64,000 nucleotides of DNA from Alphaproteobacteria bacterium (GTDB taxonomy: Bacteria > Pseudomonadota > Alphaproteobacteria > Micropepsales > Micropepsaceae), in the NCBI GenBank assembly GCA_947467345.1, contig CANIHD010000012.1, positions 33,037-97,036 of the forward strand. The letters run 5' to 3'. Shown one piece after another: positions 38,193-46,960 of the stretch; positions within the stretch are counted from its first letter, which is position 1, and every line of letters begins with the position of its first letter. The notes under the pieces were generated by a model, which saw only the letters and a program-made list of their open reading frames with translations, had not been told where the DNA came from and made no database searches. A program made the position numbers and the translations under genes.

Positions 38193-38366
38193 TCAGCGGA
38201 CCTTACCCTGAGTCCGACGATGAAAGCGGACACGCTTCTTGGGTGTGACTGGAAATCCGTTCTTTCGACGCCAAGCGATGAAGCCGCGAATTTGCTGAGC
38301 TAGATGCTCAGGCGCGCACAGTCCGCCGATATGTCTGGCGCTTTCCCTCGATGCCTTTGAGGGCAA
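38193..38366 (-). CDS. Possible small basic protein downstream of the transposase (weak)
   Basis: A 57-residue frame from TTG 38366, beginning 3 bases after the transposase stop. It reads LPSKASRESARHIGGLCAPE and then a basic helix-rich part with IRGFIAWRRKNGFPVTPKKR. It is strongly basic, as a DNA- or RNA-binding peptide would be. The TTG start and lack of a clear ribosome binding site make it uncertain. Confidence 0.3.
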   Translation of the reverse strand: MPSKASRESARHIGGLCAPEHLAQQIRGFIAWRRKNGFPVTPKKRVRFHRRTQGKVR

Positions 38367-38368
38367 TA

Positions 38369-39220
38369 TCAGCGCGCGTGGCGTCGTCCACGCCCAAGGA
38401 AGCGCGGGTTGCTGTAGCGGAAATCAAACTCGGTCAGGTAGCGCTGCAAATGCTGCTCGCCGCAGTGCTGATAGGTGCCGACCATGCCGCGACGGAAGAT
38501 CGAAAAGACGCCTTCCACGGTGTTTGTGTGAACCTTGCCGCGCACATATTCGCCCTTGGAATGATCGACGGTGGAATGCAGCGAAGTCGGCATAAAGCGA
38601 TAATGGTTCGCGCCGTCAGTATAGACCTTGGTCTTGGCGTGGACGTTGTAGAACATCGCATCGCTGATTTCGGGACGGCTGGCGCGGTCGATATGGAACG
38701 AGCGGACAGGGCCGCCACGCTCAACCAGGGCGAGGATTACGCGCTTATGCCCGTACCCACCTGCCCCGGCGTGCTTCTTGGTCGCAGCCTTATTGCCGAT
38801 AAACATTTCGTCGGCTTCCACGACCTTATCCTCGCCACCAATCGGCGGCGTACCCGTGGCAGGCTCCATGGCCTTGCGAATGCGATGCGCCATGAACCAC
38901 GCGGTTTTATAGGTCACGCCTAGCGTGCGGTGCAGTTGATGGGCGCTCATGCCTTTCTTGAACGAGACGAGCAGGTGGTTCGCATAGAGCCAAGTATGCA
39001 GAGGGATTTTAGAGCGCTCGAATACCGTCCCAACCGTGACCGAGAATTGTTTGCGGCACGCATTGCAGAACATCAGCCCTTTGCGTCCACCCTTAATGGC
39101 CGATGCGCGTCCCTCGGTCGCGCAATGGGGGCAGATCGGACCATTCGGCCAGCGAATCGCCTCTAGGTGTTCGCGTGCTGCGTCTGCATCGGTGAATCTG
39201 ACGGGGATGTTCTTGGGCAT
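38369..39220 (-). mobile_element. IS1595-family transposase gene
   Basis: A 283-residue transposase from ATG 39220 (MPKNIPVRFTDADAAREHLE). It has an N-terminal zinc-ribbon (CPHC ... CNAC) for DNA binding, followed by the ISXO2-like DDE domain: VVEADEMFIGNK, KVYTDGANHYR and HTNTVEGVFSIFRRG, the last with the Asn-Glu pair used as the third catalytic position in IS1595. The gene is intact. I could not identify terminal inverted repeats or target duplications, so the element's borders are unknown. It divides the core region at mazG from the 39-46 kb group. Confidence 0.88.
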
Positions 39221-39457
39221 GGCTCGTATCTCCCTGCCGCACAAGCTATTCCATCACCATTGCATGTGTCAAGTATATAATCGAGAATAATAGACGTACT
39301 CTTTGGCGCTGACTTGATCCGAAACCCGCCTGAACCCCGTGGCTTTCCTCGGCGCGGGCTTTAGAGTTCGCCGCCGAGATACAGATTCAAGACGCGCGGC
39401 CGAACCACAGAGCCGCATTCACGGGGGAAACATGCACGCGATTACGGGGCGTAAAAG

Positions 39458-40714
39458 ATGACGCCCGCCATGCTTTCGATGGCGGCGCTTCTAGTGGTGA
39501 TCGTCGTCAGCCTGACCTCTCGGATCAATGTCGGAATCCTCGCCATTGCCTTGGCCTCAGGCGTCGCCATTCTGGCCGCCGGCTGGACGCCCAACGCGCT
39601 CATGGCCGTGTTCCCGGCGCCGCTCTTCCTGACCCTGGTCGGCGTCACGCTGCTGTTCGGCGTGGCCCAGAAGAACGGCACGCTAGCGGCCATCACAGCC
39701 CGCGTGGTCCGCGCCTGCGGCCGGCACACAGCCTTGCTGCCAATCGCGTTCTTCCTGATGGCCGGCGTGCTGTCGGCCATCGGACCCGGCGCCATAGCAG
39801 CTGCGGCCATCGTCGCGCCTCTGGCCATGGCAGCCGGCATTTCGGCCCGCGTGCCGGTCTTCCTGATCGCGCTGATGGTCGCCAACGGCGCCAATGCCGG
39901 CAATCTGTCGCCCGTGAGCGCCATCGGCATTCTCGTGCTGACACAGATGAATTCGGTCGGCCTCGGTGGCCACGAGGCGTCCGTCTTCGTCGCCAATTTC
40001 GCCGCGCACGCTCTGGTGGGCGTCGCAGCTTATGTGCTGTTTGGCGGGCTGAAGGTTTTGCGCGAAAGCCGCGCGGCGCCGCCTGAAGCGGCCGTAAAAC
40101 CGCCGCCGTTCACGCCGATGCACTGGTTCACCATCAGCGTTCTCATGGTGTGGCTGGTGCTGGTGGTGTTCTGGGAAGTGAACCCAGGTCTTTCCGCGTT
40201 CGCCGCCGCGACGGTTTTGATCCTCGCCAATGCCGTCGATGACAACGTGGCTTTGGCCTCCGTGCCGTGGTCGGTCATCCTGATGGTGTCCGGCGTTAGC
40301 GTGCTGATCGGCGTGCTCGACAAGACCGGCGGCATGGATCTCTTCACATCGCTTCTGGCCGCCATCGCGACGCCGGGAACCGTGAACGGCACCATGGCCT
40401 TCGTCACGGGGCTGATCTCGACCTACAGCTCGACATCCGGCGTGGTCTATCCGGCGTTTCTGCCGACCGTGCCGGGATTGGTGGAACGGCTCGGCGGCGG
40501 CGATCCGCTGCAGATTGCGCTCAGCATCAATGTGGGTGCGGCTTTAGTGGACGTGTCGCCACTCTCGACCATCGGGGCGCTGGCCATCGCGGCCGTTCCC
40601 GCCGGCGTTGAAGACATGAAAGTGCTCTTCCGCAAAATGCTCATTTGGGGCTTCGCCATGACGATTGTAGGCGCCCTCTTCTGCCAGTTCTTGATCGGAT
40701 TTTTCGCCTGGTGA
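39458..40714 (+). CDS. MatC/SLC13-like dicarboxylate carrier
   Basis: A 418-residue inner-membrane carrier with about 11 hydrophobic segments. The N-terminal half (MLSMAALLVVIVVSLTSRIN, VGILAIALASGVAILAAGW) matches the MatC N-terminal domain family of dicarboxylate/malonate transporters. The second half carries STYSSTSGVVYPAFLPTVP, similar to the substrate and sodium loop of the ion-transporter superfamily. The substrate is unknown; a di- or tricarboxylate is likely. The gene is convergent with the HD gene (7 bases apart). Confidence 0.82.
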   Translation: MTPAMLSMAALLVVIVVSLTSRINVGILAIALASGVAILAAGWTPNALMAVFPAPLFLTLVGVTLLFGVAQKNGTLAAITARVVRACGRHTALLPIAFFLMAGVLSAIGPGAIAAAAIVAPLAMAAGISARVPVFLIALMVANGANAGNLSPVSAIGILVLTQMNSVGLGGHEASVFVANFAAHALVGVAAYVLFGGLKVLRESRAAPPEAAVKPPPFTPMHWFTISVLMVWLVLVVFWEVNPGLSAFAAATVLILANAVDDNVALASVPWSVILMVSGVSVLIGVLDKTGGMDLFTSLLAAIATPGTVNGTMAFVTGLISTYSSTSGVVYPAFLPTVPGLVERLGGGDPLQIALSINVGAALVDVSPLSTIGALAIAAVPAGVEDMKVLFRKMLIWGFAMTIVGALFCQFLIGFFAW

Positions 40715-40721
40715 TCGCACG

Positions 40722-41324
40722 TTAGCTCGTAACCGAAACCGTGTTGGCGCGTGCGAGACGTATCTCTCGAGACAGCGTGAGTTGCCGTTCAAGCATCGGT
40801 GCAAAAGCTTCGAGCGGCATCGCCTCGAAATTCGGATCGAAAGCGCGCTGATCGAAGGCGTCGCAGAAATGCGCCGTGCGTTCGAAATGCGGATGACCGC
40901 GAAAGGCCTCGCGCGCGTTACGATTGCCGCCGAAATGATGCTGGAAATAATAGCCTTCGAAAATCTCGTGATGCGCAATCATCCAGTAATTCTCTTCTGA
41001 CACGAACGGCCCGAGAACCGCCGCCGCCAGATGGGAATGGCTTCGCGGCGCAATCGTGTAGCCGACATCGTGGAGGAGCGCGCACACCACATATTCTTCG
41101 TCCATGCCGGCGCGGTGGGCCAATGTCGCCGATTGCAGGTAATGGGTCAGCCGGTCGACCGCAAAGCCCCAATGCATGCCCTCCAACAGCTGAAGATGCT
41201 CCAGCATGCGGCTAGGAAGCGTCTGGTTGAAAACCTTCTTGCCGGCGGCGACTTTCGCCCAGTCTTCCGAGGTGGCCGCCTCCATGGAGGCGAAATTCGC
41301 GCGGTTGCTTTTATCGTCCGTCAT
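40722..41324 (-). CDS. HD-domain protein of the PhnZ/MIOX-like type
   Basis: A 200-residue protein with the HD fold metal set: a His in DRLTHYLQSATLAHRAG, the HD pair in CALLHDVGYT, His residues in SHSHLAAAVL and WMIAHHEIFEGYYF, and a late Asp in FCDAFDQRAFDP. The spacing is like that of diiron HD oxygenases (PhnZ, TmpB, myo-inositol oxygenase) rather than phosphohydrolases, though this cannot be proven by eye. A nearby 2-oxoglutarate-oxygenase-like gene strengthens the analogy to the PhnY-PhnZ pair. The substrate is unknown. Confidence 0.7.
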   Translation of the reverse strand: MTDDKSNRANFASMEAATSEDWAKVAAGKKVFNQTLPSRMLEHLQLLEGMHWGFAVDRLTHYLQSATLAHRAGMDEEYVVCALLHDVGYTIAPRSHSHLAAAVLGPFVSEENYWMIAHHEIFEGYYFQHHFGGNRNAREAFRGHPHFERTAHFCDAFDQRAFDPNFEAMPLEAFAPMLERQLTLSREIRLARANTVSVTS

Positions 41325-41458
41325 CTACACATTCCCAGAACTCTGGCCCAGAACTCTGGCCGTGAACGCGCCGGTTCCCCGTTAGGCCGGTTCGTCAATA
41401 TTTACCCCACCTTAGAGTTTCTGTCGCTTAAGGCGGAATTGCAAAATTGCAGAGTTTG

Positions 41459-42270
41459 ATGGTCTCAGCGCCCGCCGCCCAAAAGCCGCAGAACGACATG
41501 TTGCTCGCGCATGCGCTTGCATCCGAGCATGTCTATTTCGCGCTGGGCGCGCGGGAACAATCGGGTGCGGGCTGGCGCTTTCTTGCGATGCCGGGGCTCT
41601 CCGTCTTGCCGGCCGCGAGCGTTTCCTATCTGGAAAGCGAGCATCTGCCGGAAAGCGAACTGGCGCGCGCCATCGCGCATATCGAGACCGCGTTTCTGAT
41701 TTCCGCGCCAGCTTCGCGAGAATCTACACAGAGAAAGCAGATCCCGTTCTGGCATCGCTCATGGAGCGTAAAGGCTACCGTTGCCGAATAGAAATCATTC
41801 ACGCATTCGAGCCCTTGCCTTGAGCTCATGAAGCGAACACCACGCAGTGGCGCGAGGTCCGCTCCGACAGCGATTGGGCTGACAAATCCGCCATCCATGC
41901 AATGCCCTCCGGTGCCAGCGACGGCTACGAGGCAGCGCCTGAGCAATGGGTCGCGCTGGAGCGGCAGAAATCCGAAACGGGAAGACTTTCGTTTCACATC
42001 TTCAGCGAAGGCGATCAGCCGGTCGTAACGACGGGTCTCATCCGCCTTCCCAATAATGTCGTGCGCATCAAAAATTTCTTTGTTCGCTCCGATCAGCGCC
42101 GCCGCGGCATGGGAAAAATGTCGGTTGGACATTTGCTGCAATTCCTGTCGGCCACCGGCGAGAAAGCCGCCGTGGTCCTTTCGGTCGAAGGCTCCATCGG
42201 ACAGCGGCTCTACAATTCCTGTGGCGCACGGGACATTGGCCGCATTTACGAATGGTCGCGGCCTCTGTAA
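41459..42270 (+). pseudogene. GNAT acetyltransferase with a frameshift and an in-frame stop
   Basis: From ATG 41459 the frame reads MVSAPAAQKPQNDMLLAHAL... to about AHIETAFLI. The sensible sequence then moves to a second frame (RASFARIYTEKADPVLASL, MERKGYRCRIEIIHAFEPLP) near 41690-41705. A TGA at 41821-41823 interrupts that frame, which then continues as AHEANTTQWREVRSDSDW up to the GNAT core (IKNFFVRSDQRRRGMGKM..., LYNSCGARDIGRIYEW) and a TAA at 42270. CGA-to-TGA would explain the stop. The acetyl-CoA loop Q-R-R-R-G-M-G is intact. The 3' part from ATG 41902 could be expressed alone (122 residues). PhyH follows after 5 bases. Confidence 0.7.
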
Positions 42271-42275
42271 TCGCA

Positions 42276-43049
42276 ATGAGCACAACGCGCGATAACCCAT
42301 TGCACATCGACAGAACCGGTAAATCGGCCGAAGAGATCGAGCGCGCATATCGTGATTTTGGCGTTGTGGCCTTGCGCGACTTCTTCTCCCCAAGTCGCGT
42401 CGCAATTCTCTCGGAGCAATGCGATCTTCTGCTCGCGAAATTAAAGGCGGGAGAAATCGACTCCGCACGCATAGCCTATCGGCCGACCACCGCCGGCGTT
42501 AAGATTTTCGAGCGCTTCGATCCGGTGTGCGATATTGCGCCGGCGTTTGAAGAGCTGACGCGCGACCCGGCCCTTCTGGCGCTGGTGCGGGATCTCATCG
42601 GCGGCGAGCCGTTCCTTTTCATGGATAAGGTGATCTACAAATTTGAGGATGACCGTGGTTACGGCCTGCATCAGGACTATCCCTATTACAAACTGACCGA
42701 CGAGCAGAAAGACAGTGTGGTCACGATCGCCATCGCTATCGACAGCGTGTCATCGGAAGCGGGTGGAATTCGTTTCTATCTGAAATGCCACGACCGCGTT
42801 CAACCGGCGCCCGAGAACGACCCCAAGGATGTCGATCCCGAAGCGGTTGCGAGCGCGGAGGTTTGGGACGCTGAATTGACGCCGGGAAGCCTCGTGGCGT
42901 TCCACACGCTGACGCCGCACGGCAGCGGACCCAACAAAGCGGGTCGGCCGCGCCGCATGCTGTATTTTACCTATATGCCCGGCAATGCGCGGGATTTACG
43001 CCACGCGTATTACCAAGCTCGCATTCAGGATCAACGGCTTAAAAGCTGA
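42276..43049 (+). CDS. Phytanoyl-CoA dioxygenase (PhyH) family protein
   Basis: A 257-residue Fe(II)/2-oxoglutarate oxygenase candidate. The metal ligands are visible as H-x-D in YGLHQDYPYYKL and a distal His in AFHTLTPHGSGPN, followed by the Arg in RPRRMLYFTY that would bind 2-oxoglutarate. ATG 42276 is 5 bases after the GNAT stop, so they are probably co-transcribed. The family hydroxylates diverse small molecules (for example PhnY acts on 2-aminoethylphosphonate). The substrate here is unknown. The last 19 bases overlap the convergent ATP-grasp gene. Confidence 0.82.
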   Translation: MSTTRDNPLHIDRTGKSAEEIERAYRDFGVVALRDFFSPSRVAILSEQCDLLLAKLKAGEIDSARIAYRPTTAGVKIFERFDPVCDIAPAFEELTRDPALLALVRDLIGGEPFLFMDKVIYKFEDDRGYGLHQDYPYYKLTDEQKDSVVTIAIAIDSVSSEAGGIRFYLKCHDRVQPAPENDPKDVDPEAVASAEVWDAELTPGSLVAFHTLTPHGSGPNKAGRPRRMLYFTYMPGNARDLRHAYYQARIQDQRLKS

Positions 43050-44829
43050 TCGATCCGCGCGAGGAGAGGGGGATCGGACTCCCCTGCCCCATGCGCAATT
43101 GTATGCGCAACATGACCATCGATCAGCGCGCGCACATCGTCCGGCAATGAGTCCGGTGCGCCAAGAATGGCGATGTCGTATTTCGTAAAGGGCAAGCCGA
43201 ACTGGATAATCTCATCGCGCGTGCAATCGACGATCAGCGCCTCACAGCGTGAATCGAATAGGAGCCCACTGATACGGGCAGGCAGGTTTTCATTTTCCCG
43301 GAAGCGCGTCTGTCCCGCCATGATCGTATGCGTGCCGCTGGTGAGCCCGACGCATGTGCCCCCCCTTCCAAATGCCGCGCGATTGTGGCGGCCAAGTTCG
43401 GCGACTCTACCACCATGATGCTGAGGATGCGGCCATCATCCCCATTCGGAAATCTGGAAAGCGTGACTTCAACTGCCAGACCTTCGCTGGTGCCTGGATT
43501 GGCGTTCACCTCGATGATGGCGCACGGCACATCGCGCCAGGATTTGCCGATGTCGGGCGTGATGAAATCGATGCCCACGGCGTCGAGATGAAAACTCCCT
43601 GCCACCGCTTCCGCCATCGCGATGTTGTCGGGATGAATCAGCGGCGTCACGTCTTCGCGCGCGCCGCCGGTTTTCAAATTCGACGTGGTGGAGAGACGCA
43701 GTTCGCGCCCAGCGGGCGGCCTGTCTTCCAATGCAAAACCCTGCTTGCGCAGCAACGCGATCATTCTGCCATCGGGCGACAGCAAATAGAGATAGGCACC
43801 GCCGGCAATGGCTTCCTTGCGGCGAACATTGTCGATTTCGATCAGCTCTGAGATAGAATGCTGCCCGTCCCCGACGAGAAGCGGCATCACCAACCGGCTG
43901 GCGCGAAACAATTTGCCGTCGAAAACAGAGAGGCGATGGTCGTCGCCCGCCACGAAACGCTCGATCAATACGGAACCCGTCGGCGAGCGTTCCGCGGCAT
44001 ACACATAGGCCGCCTCAAGCTCGCTCATCGTATCGATGTCCGCCGTGACGCCCACCGCGCCGTTCCGGTCGATGGGCTTCACGACAAGCGGATATCCCAA
44101 AACTAGTGCCGCCCCGCGCGCCTCGACGATATTGGTGACCGCGATGTGCTCGACACCGGGATGACCGAGGCTGCGCACAACCGCGTTGGAGGCGGCCTTA
44201 TGCTTGGCCAGCGCGTAGCCTGTATGCGAGTCCCGGTTATTCGCGGCCTCCAGCATTTGGAGGCTTTTGGCGCCCTGGCCGTAGCACAATATTTTGGAAC
44301 GGGGGGCGAGCTCGCGCTCAGGGATTCCACGTGCGCGCGCCGCTTTGATATAGGCGTTTGCGACGGATACGAATTGGCTTGCATGCACCAATTGCAGAAG
44401 TTCGCGCAGCGCATTGCCGGCGCCCGCATAATCGGCCTCTGTGTTGGCAGCTACGGCGAACACCGCATTCGCAACATCGATGCCGGCGCGCAAAGATTTG
44501 GCGCCGATTTCGGGATCGAAGAAGCCAATGGCGATGCGCGATCTGCCCTCAAGTTGCGCGACGCTGCTTTCAAACCCGAGTGTGAGCGGAAGTTCCTGCC
44601 AGAAAATGGAGAGCCGCGCCGCCAAAATCTCAAAGGTGATTTCGCCTCCTGGCAAAGCCACATTCAGACGTCGCATATCCGGGAATATTTCATTCAGCAA
44701 TTGCCGGGTTTGCTGTGAAGGCAGCCTCGCGGAGGGTGTATCCTCAAGCTCGGCCACCATGGCTGCAAAAGGAACGATAAGATTTGCGCCCTCATAGGTT
44801 TTGAATTCAATGGCCCGGGCCCTTCGCAT
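43031..44829 (-). pseudogene. Cyanophycin-synthetase-like ATP-grasp protein with frameshift and reduced ligase domain
   Basis: The N-terminal part (about 1-160) resembles the CphA N domain (ELEDTPSARLP and later). An ATP-grasp domain (about 215-465) has GYPLVVKPIDRNGAVGV, SVLIERFVAGDDHRLSVFDG and CAIIEVNANPG. The expected Mur-ligase P-loop GTNGKT is replaced by ESPNLAATI, and the ligase part is very short. At a run of seven C bases (43359-43365) the frame breaks. One more base restores GTCVGLTSGTHTIMAGQT, then FDSRCEALIVDCTRDEI, to a stop at 43031. As read, the frame ends at 43234. If intact it should join an amino acid to a carboxylate acceptor but lack the second ligase step. Confidence 0.7.
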
Positions 44830-44938
44830 GAGAGTGTCCCTGTGAGCGCGTGTTGTGTGACGCCGCCACCATCCGCCTAGCCGAGGGCTTACCTACACGC
44901 AACCCTAGATCAGACGACTTTTGCGCCCTAGAGTTTCG

Positions 44939-45012
44939 TTGCCGCTACGACAGAACAATCTATAGGCGGCAGTTCCCGTGTCTTCGCCTGAGCCCGAAAT
45001 TCCTTCGCCTGA
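44939..45012 (+). promoter_or_regulatory. Candidate promoter and tandem repeat ahead of the MetE-like gene
   Basis: TTGCCG (44939-44944) and TATAGG (44961-44966) are 16 bases apart. Downstream, the decamer CTTCGCCTGA occurs twice, at 44982-44991 and 45003-45012, 21 bases apart, about two helical turns, in the leader. This could be a regulator site. No known riboswitch fold is recognised. Confidence 0.35.
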
Positions 45013-45027
45013 AAGGATGGCCTTCCG

Positions 45028-46175
45028 ATGCCACTTCTCGACGACCGCGCGCGGCGCATTCTCACCACCCATGTTGGCAGTCTCCCCCGCCCCAACGCGC
45101 TGTCGGAGATGATGGCCGACGGTCATACCGGCACGTCGGTTTACGCACGCGCCGTGAGCGACGGGTGGCAGAAACAGTCCGTCTTCAATGCGAAGCCGGC
45201 ATCGACATTGTGGACGATGGCGAGCAGTCGAAGCCCGGCTTCGTAGCCTATGTTTCCGAACGGCTTTCCGGCCTTATGCCCATCGCGGGAAGTGCCGCCC
45301 AATTGACGTCGCGGGAGCGGGAATCCCTCCCGGAATTCTATGCGGCGGGCCATTCCGGCACGGCGCCGCCGCGCATGGCGACCCTAAAGCCCATTACATA
45401 TTCGGGCCAGGCGGCGCTTCGCGCCGACATTACGAACCTGAAATCCGCCCTCAAGAACCGAGATGTTGTCGATGTCTTCATGCCGTCGGCATCACCCGCC
45501 AGTTTCGAGCGCTATCAGGAAAACCGCTGTTACAGCTGCGATGAAGAGTGCCTCTACGCCATCGCGGAGGCCATGCGCGAAGAATATGTCGCCATCCTCG
45601 ATGCCGGCTTCATGCTGCAGATCGACGATCCGCGGCTCGCGATGCATTACATGCTGAATCCAGGCAAAAGCATCGAAGACTGCCGTGCATGGGCGGAAAC
45701 GCGTGTGGAGGCGCTGAACCATGCGTTGCGCGGCCTGCCATCCGAACGCATCCGCCATCATACCTGTTACGGCATCAATATGGAACAGCGCACCAACGAC
45801 ATGGAATTCAAGAATGTCGTCGACATCGCGCTGAAGGTGCACGCGCATTATTATTCGTTCGAAGCCGCGAACCCGCGCCACGAACATGAGTGGCGTATTT
45901 GGGAGAGCGTGAAACTGCCGGACGGCAAAGCCATTATGCCCGGCGTCGTCACGCATTCCTCCGTCGTTGTTGAACATCCCGAGCTTGTGTCGGAGCGCAT
46001 ACAACGCTTCGCTGCGTTGGTTGGCCGCGAGAACGTCATTGCCGGTGTCGACTGCGGTTTCGCATCGACGCCGCGCGCCGTGCCGGAAGTGCACGAAACC
46101 ATTGTGTGGGCGAAGCTGAAAGCTTTGAGCGAAGGCGCGCGCCTTGCCACGCACGCGCTGTGGGGCAAAGCCTAG
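45028..46175 (+). pseudogene. Cobalamin-independent methionine synthase II-like protein with a frameshift
   Basis: From ATG 45028 (MPLLDDRARRILTTHVGSLP) the frame is sensible to about 45162. It then jumps at GGG (45163-45165) to another frame beginning VAETVRLQCEAGIDIVDDGEQSKPGF, which runs to a TAG at 46175. A one-base deletion explains the shift. The C-terminal MetE-like barrel has the zinc ligands in RHHTCYGIN (His, Cys) and AGVDCGFAS (Cys). Such short MetE homologues transfer methyl or alkyl groups to thiols; the true substrate is unknown. Its end overlaps the MBL gene. Confidence 0.78.
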
Positions 46176-46960
46176 AGCGTAATTGTCATACCGTCATAGG
46201 CTGGTTCGACGTTCTTAGGTAGTTCGCGCTTCAGCGTCTCGTAATCGAGATCGTTGTGCAGATTGGTAAGAATGGCGCGCGCGGGGCGAAGCCTCTCGAT
46301 CCATGACAAAGTGAGATCGACATGCGCGTGGCTCGGGTGTTCGCGGTAGCGCAAAGCATCCACAATCCAGCATTCGACGCCCTCCAGTATCGCGAAAGCT
46401 TCGTCGTCCAAGGCATTGACATCGCTGCAATAAGCCAGCTTGCCGAAGCGGTATCCTAGGGACCGGATACGGCCATGCCGCATCCAGAAGGGGAGCACCG
46501 GAATCGATCCGATGGAGAACTCGGCAAACGGCTCCGCAATGACATGGCCGGTTAAAATTGGCGGATAATCGCTGCCGTCCGGCGTGTCGAAGCAATAGCC
46601 GAATTGACCATGCAAATGCGCCAACGTCGCGGCATCGGCGAACATATCGATGCGCCGCTGCATGACCTGACAAAGAACACGAAGATCATCGATGCCGTTG
46701 GTCTGATCGGCATGCGGATGCGTCATCACCACGCCGTCGAGACGGCCCACATGTGCGGCCAGCAATTGCTCGCGCAAATCCGGCGACGTATCGACAAGTA
46801 CAGATGTTTCGCCGTCTCGCACCAGAAGCGAACAGCGCAAGCGGCGGTTGCGCGGATTGCCCGGATCGCAGGCGCCCCATTGTCCAGCGCCATTTGCTCC
46901 GCCGAGACGAGGCACGCCCCCGGATGAGCCGCATCCAAGAATGGTGGCCGTAAGCGTCAC
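46172..46960 (-). CDS. MBL-fold metallohydrolase
   Basis: A 262-residue metallo-beta-lactamase-fold protein. It begins LTATILGCGSSGGVPRLGG and has the metal motif THPHADQTNGIDDLR, with Gln where most MBL proteins have His. This substitution is usual in the alphaproteobacterial TatD-linked group. Later ligand regions are ARAILTNLHNDLDY and YCSDVNALDD. It is related to PhnP/YycJ phosphodiesterases. It starts in an ATGA overlap with tatD, so they are coupled. Confidence 0.88.
   Translation of the reverse strand: MTLTATILGCGSSGGVPRLGGANGAGQWGACDPGNPRNRRLRCSLLVRDGETSVLVDTSPDLREQLLAAHVGRLDGVVMTHPHADQTNGIDDLRVLCQVMQRRIDMFADAATLAHLHGQFGYCFDTPDGSDYPPILTGHVIAEPFAEFSIGSIPVLPFWMRHGRIRSLGYRFGKLAYCSDVNALDDEAFAILEGVECWIVDALRYREHPSHAHVDLTLSWIERLRPARAILTNLHNDLDYETLKRELPKNVEPAYDGMTITL

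Noticed and set aside
38200..39460. Defined ends of the IS1595 element
   Set aside because: I could not find matching terminal inverted repeats or a target duplication on the two sides of the transposase gene.
44830..45027. SAM or cobalamin riboswitch ahead of the MetE-like gene
   Set aside because: No recognisable conserved riboswitch core was found in the 198 bases.
46172..46960. MBL protein as PhnP of a phosphonate lyase system, linking to the HD/PhyH pair
   Set aside because: Its coupling to tatD and holB is the standard housekeeping arrangement, and no C-P lyase genes are present.
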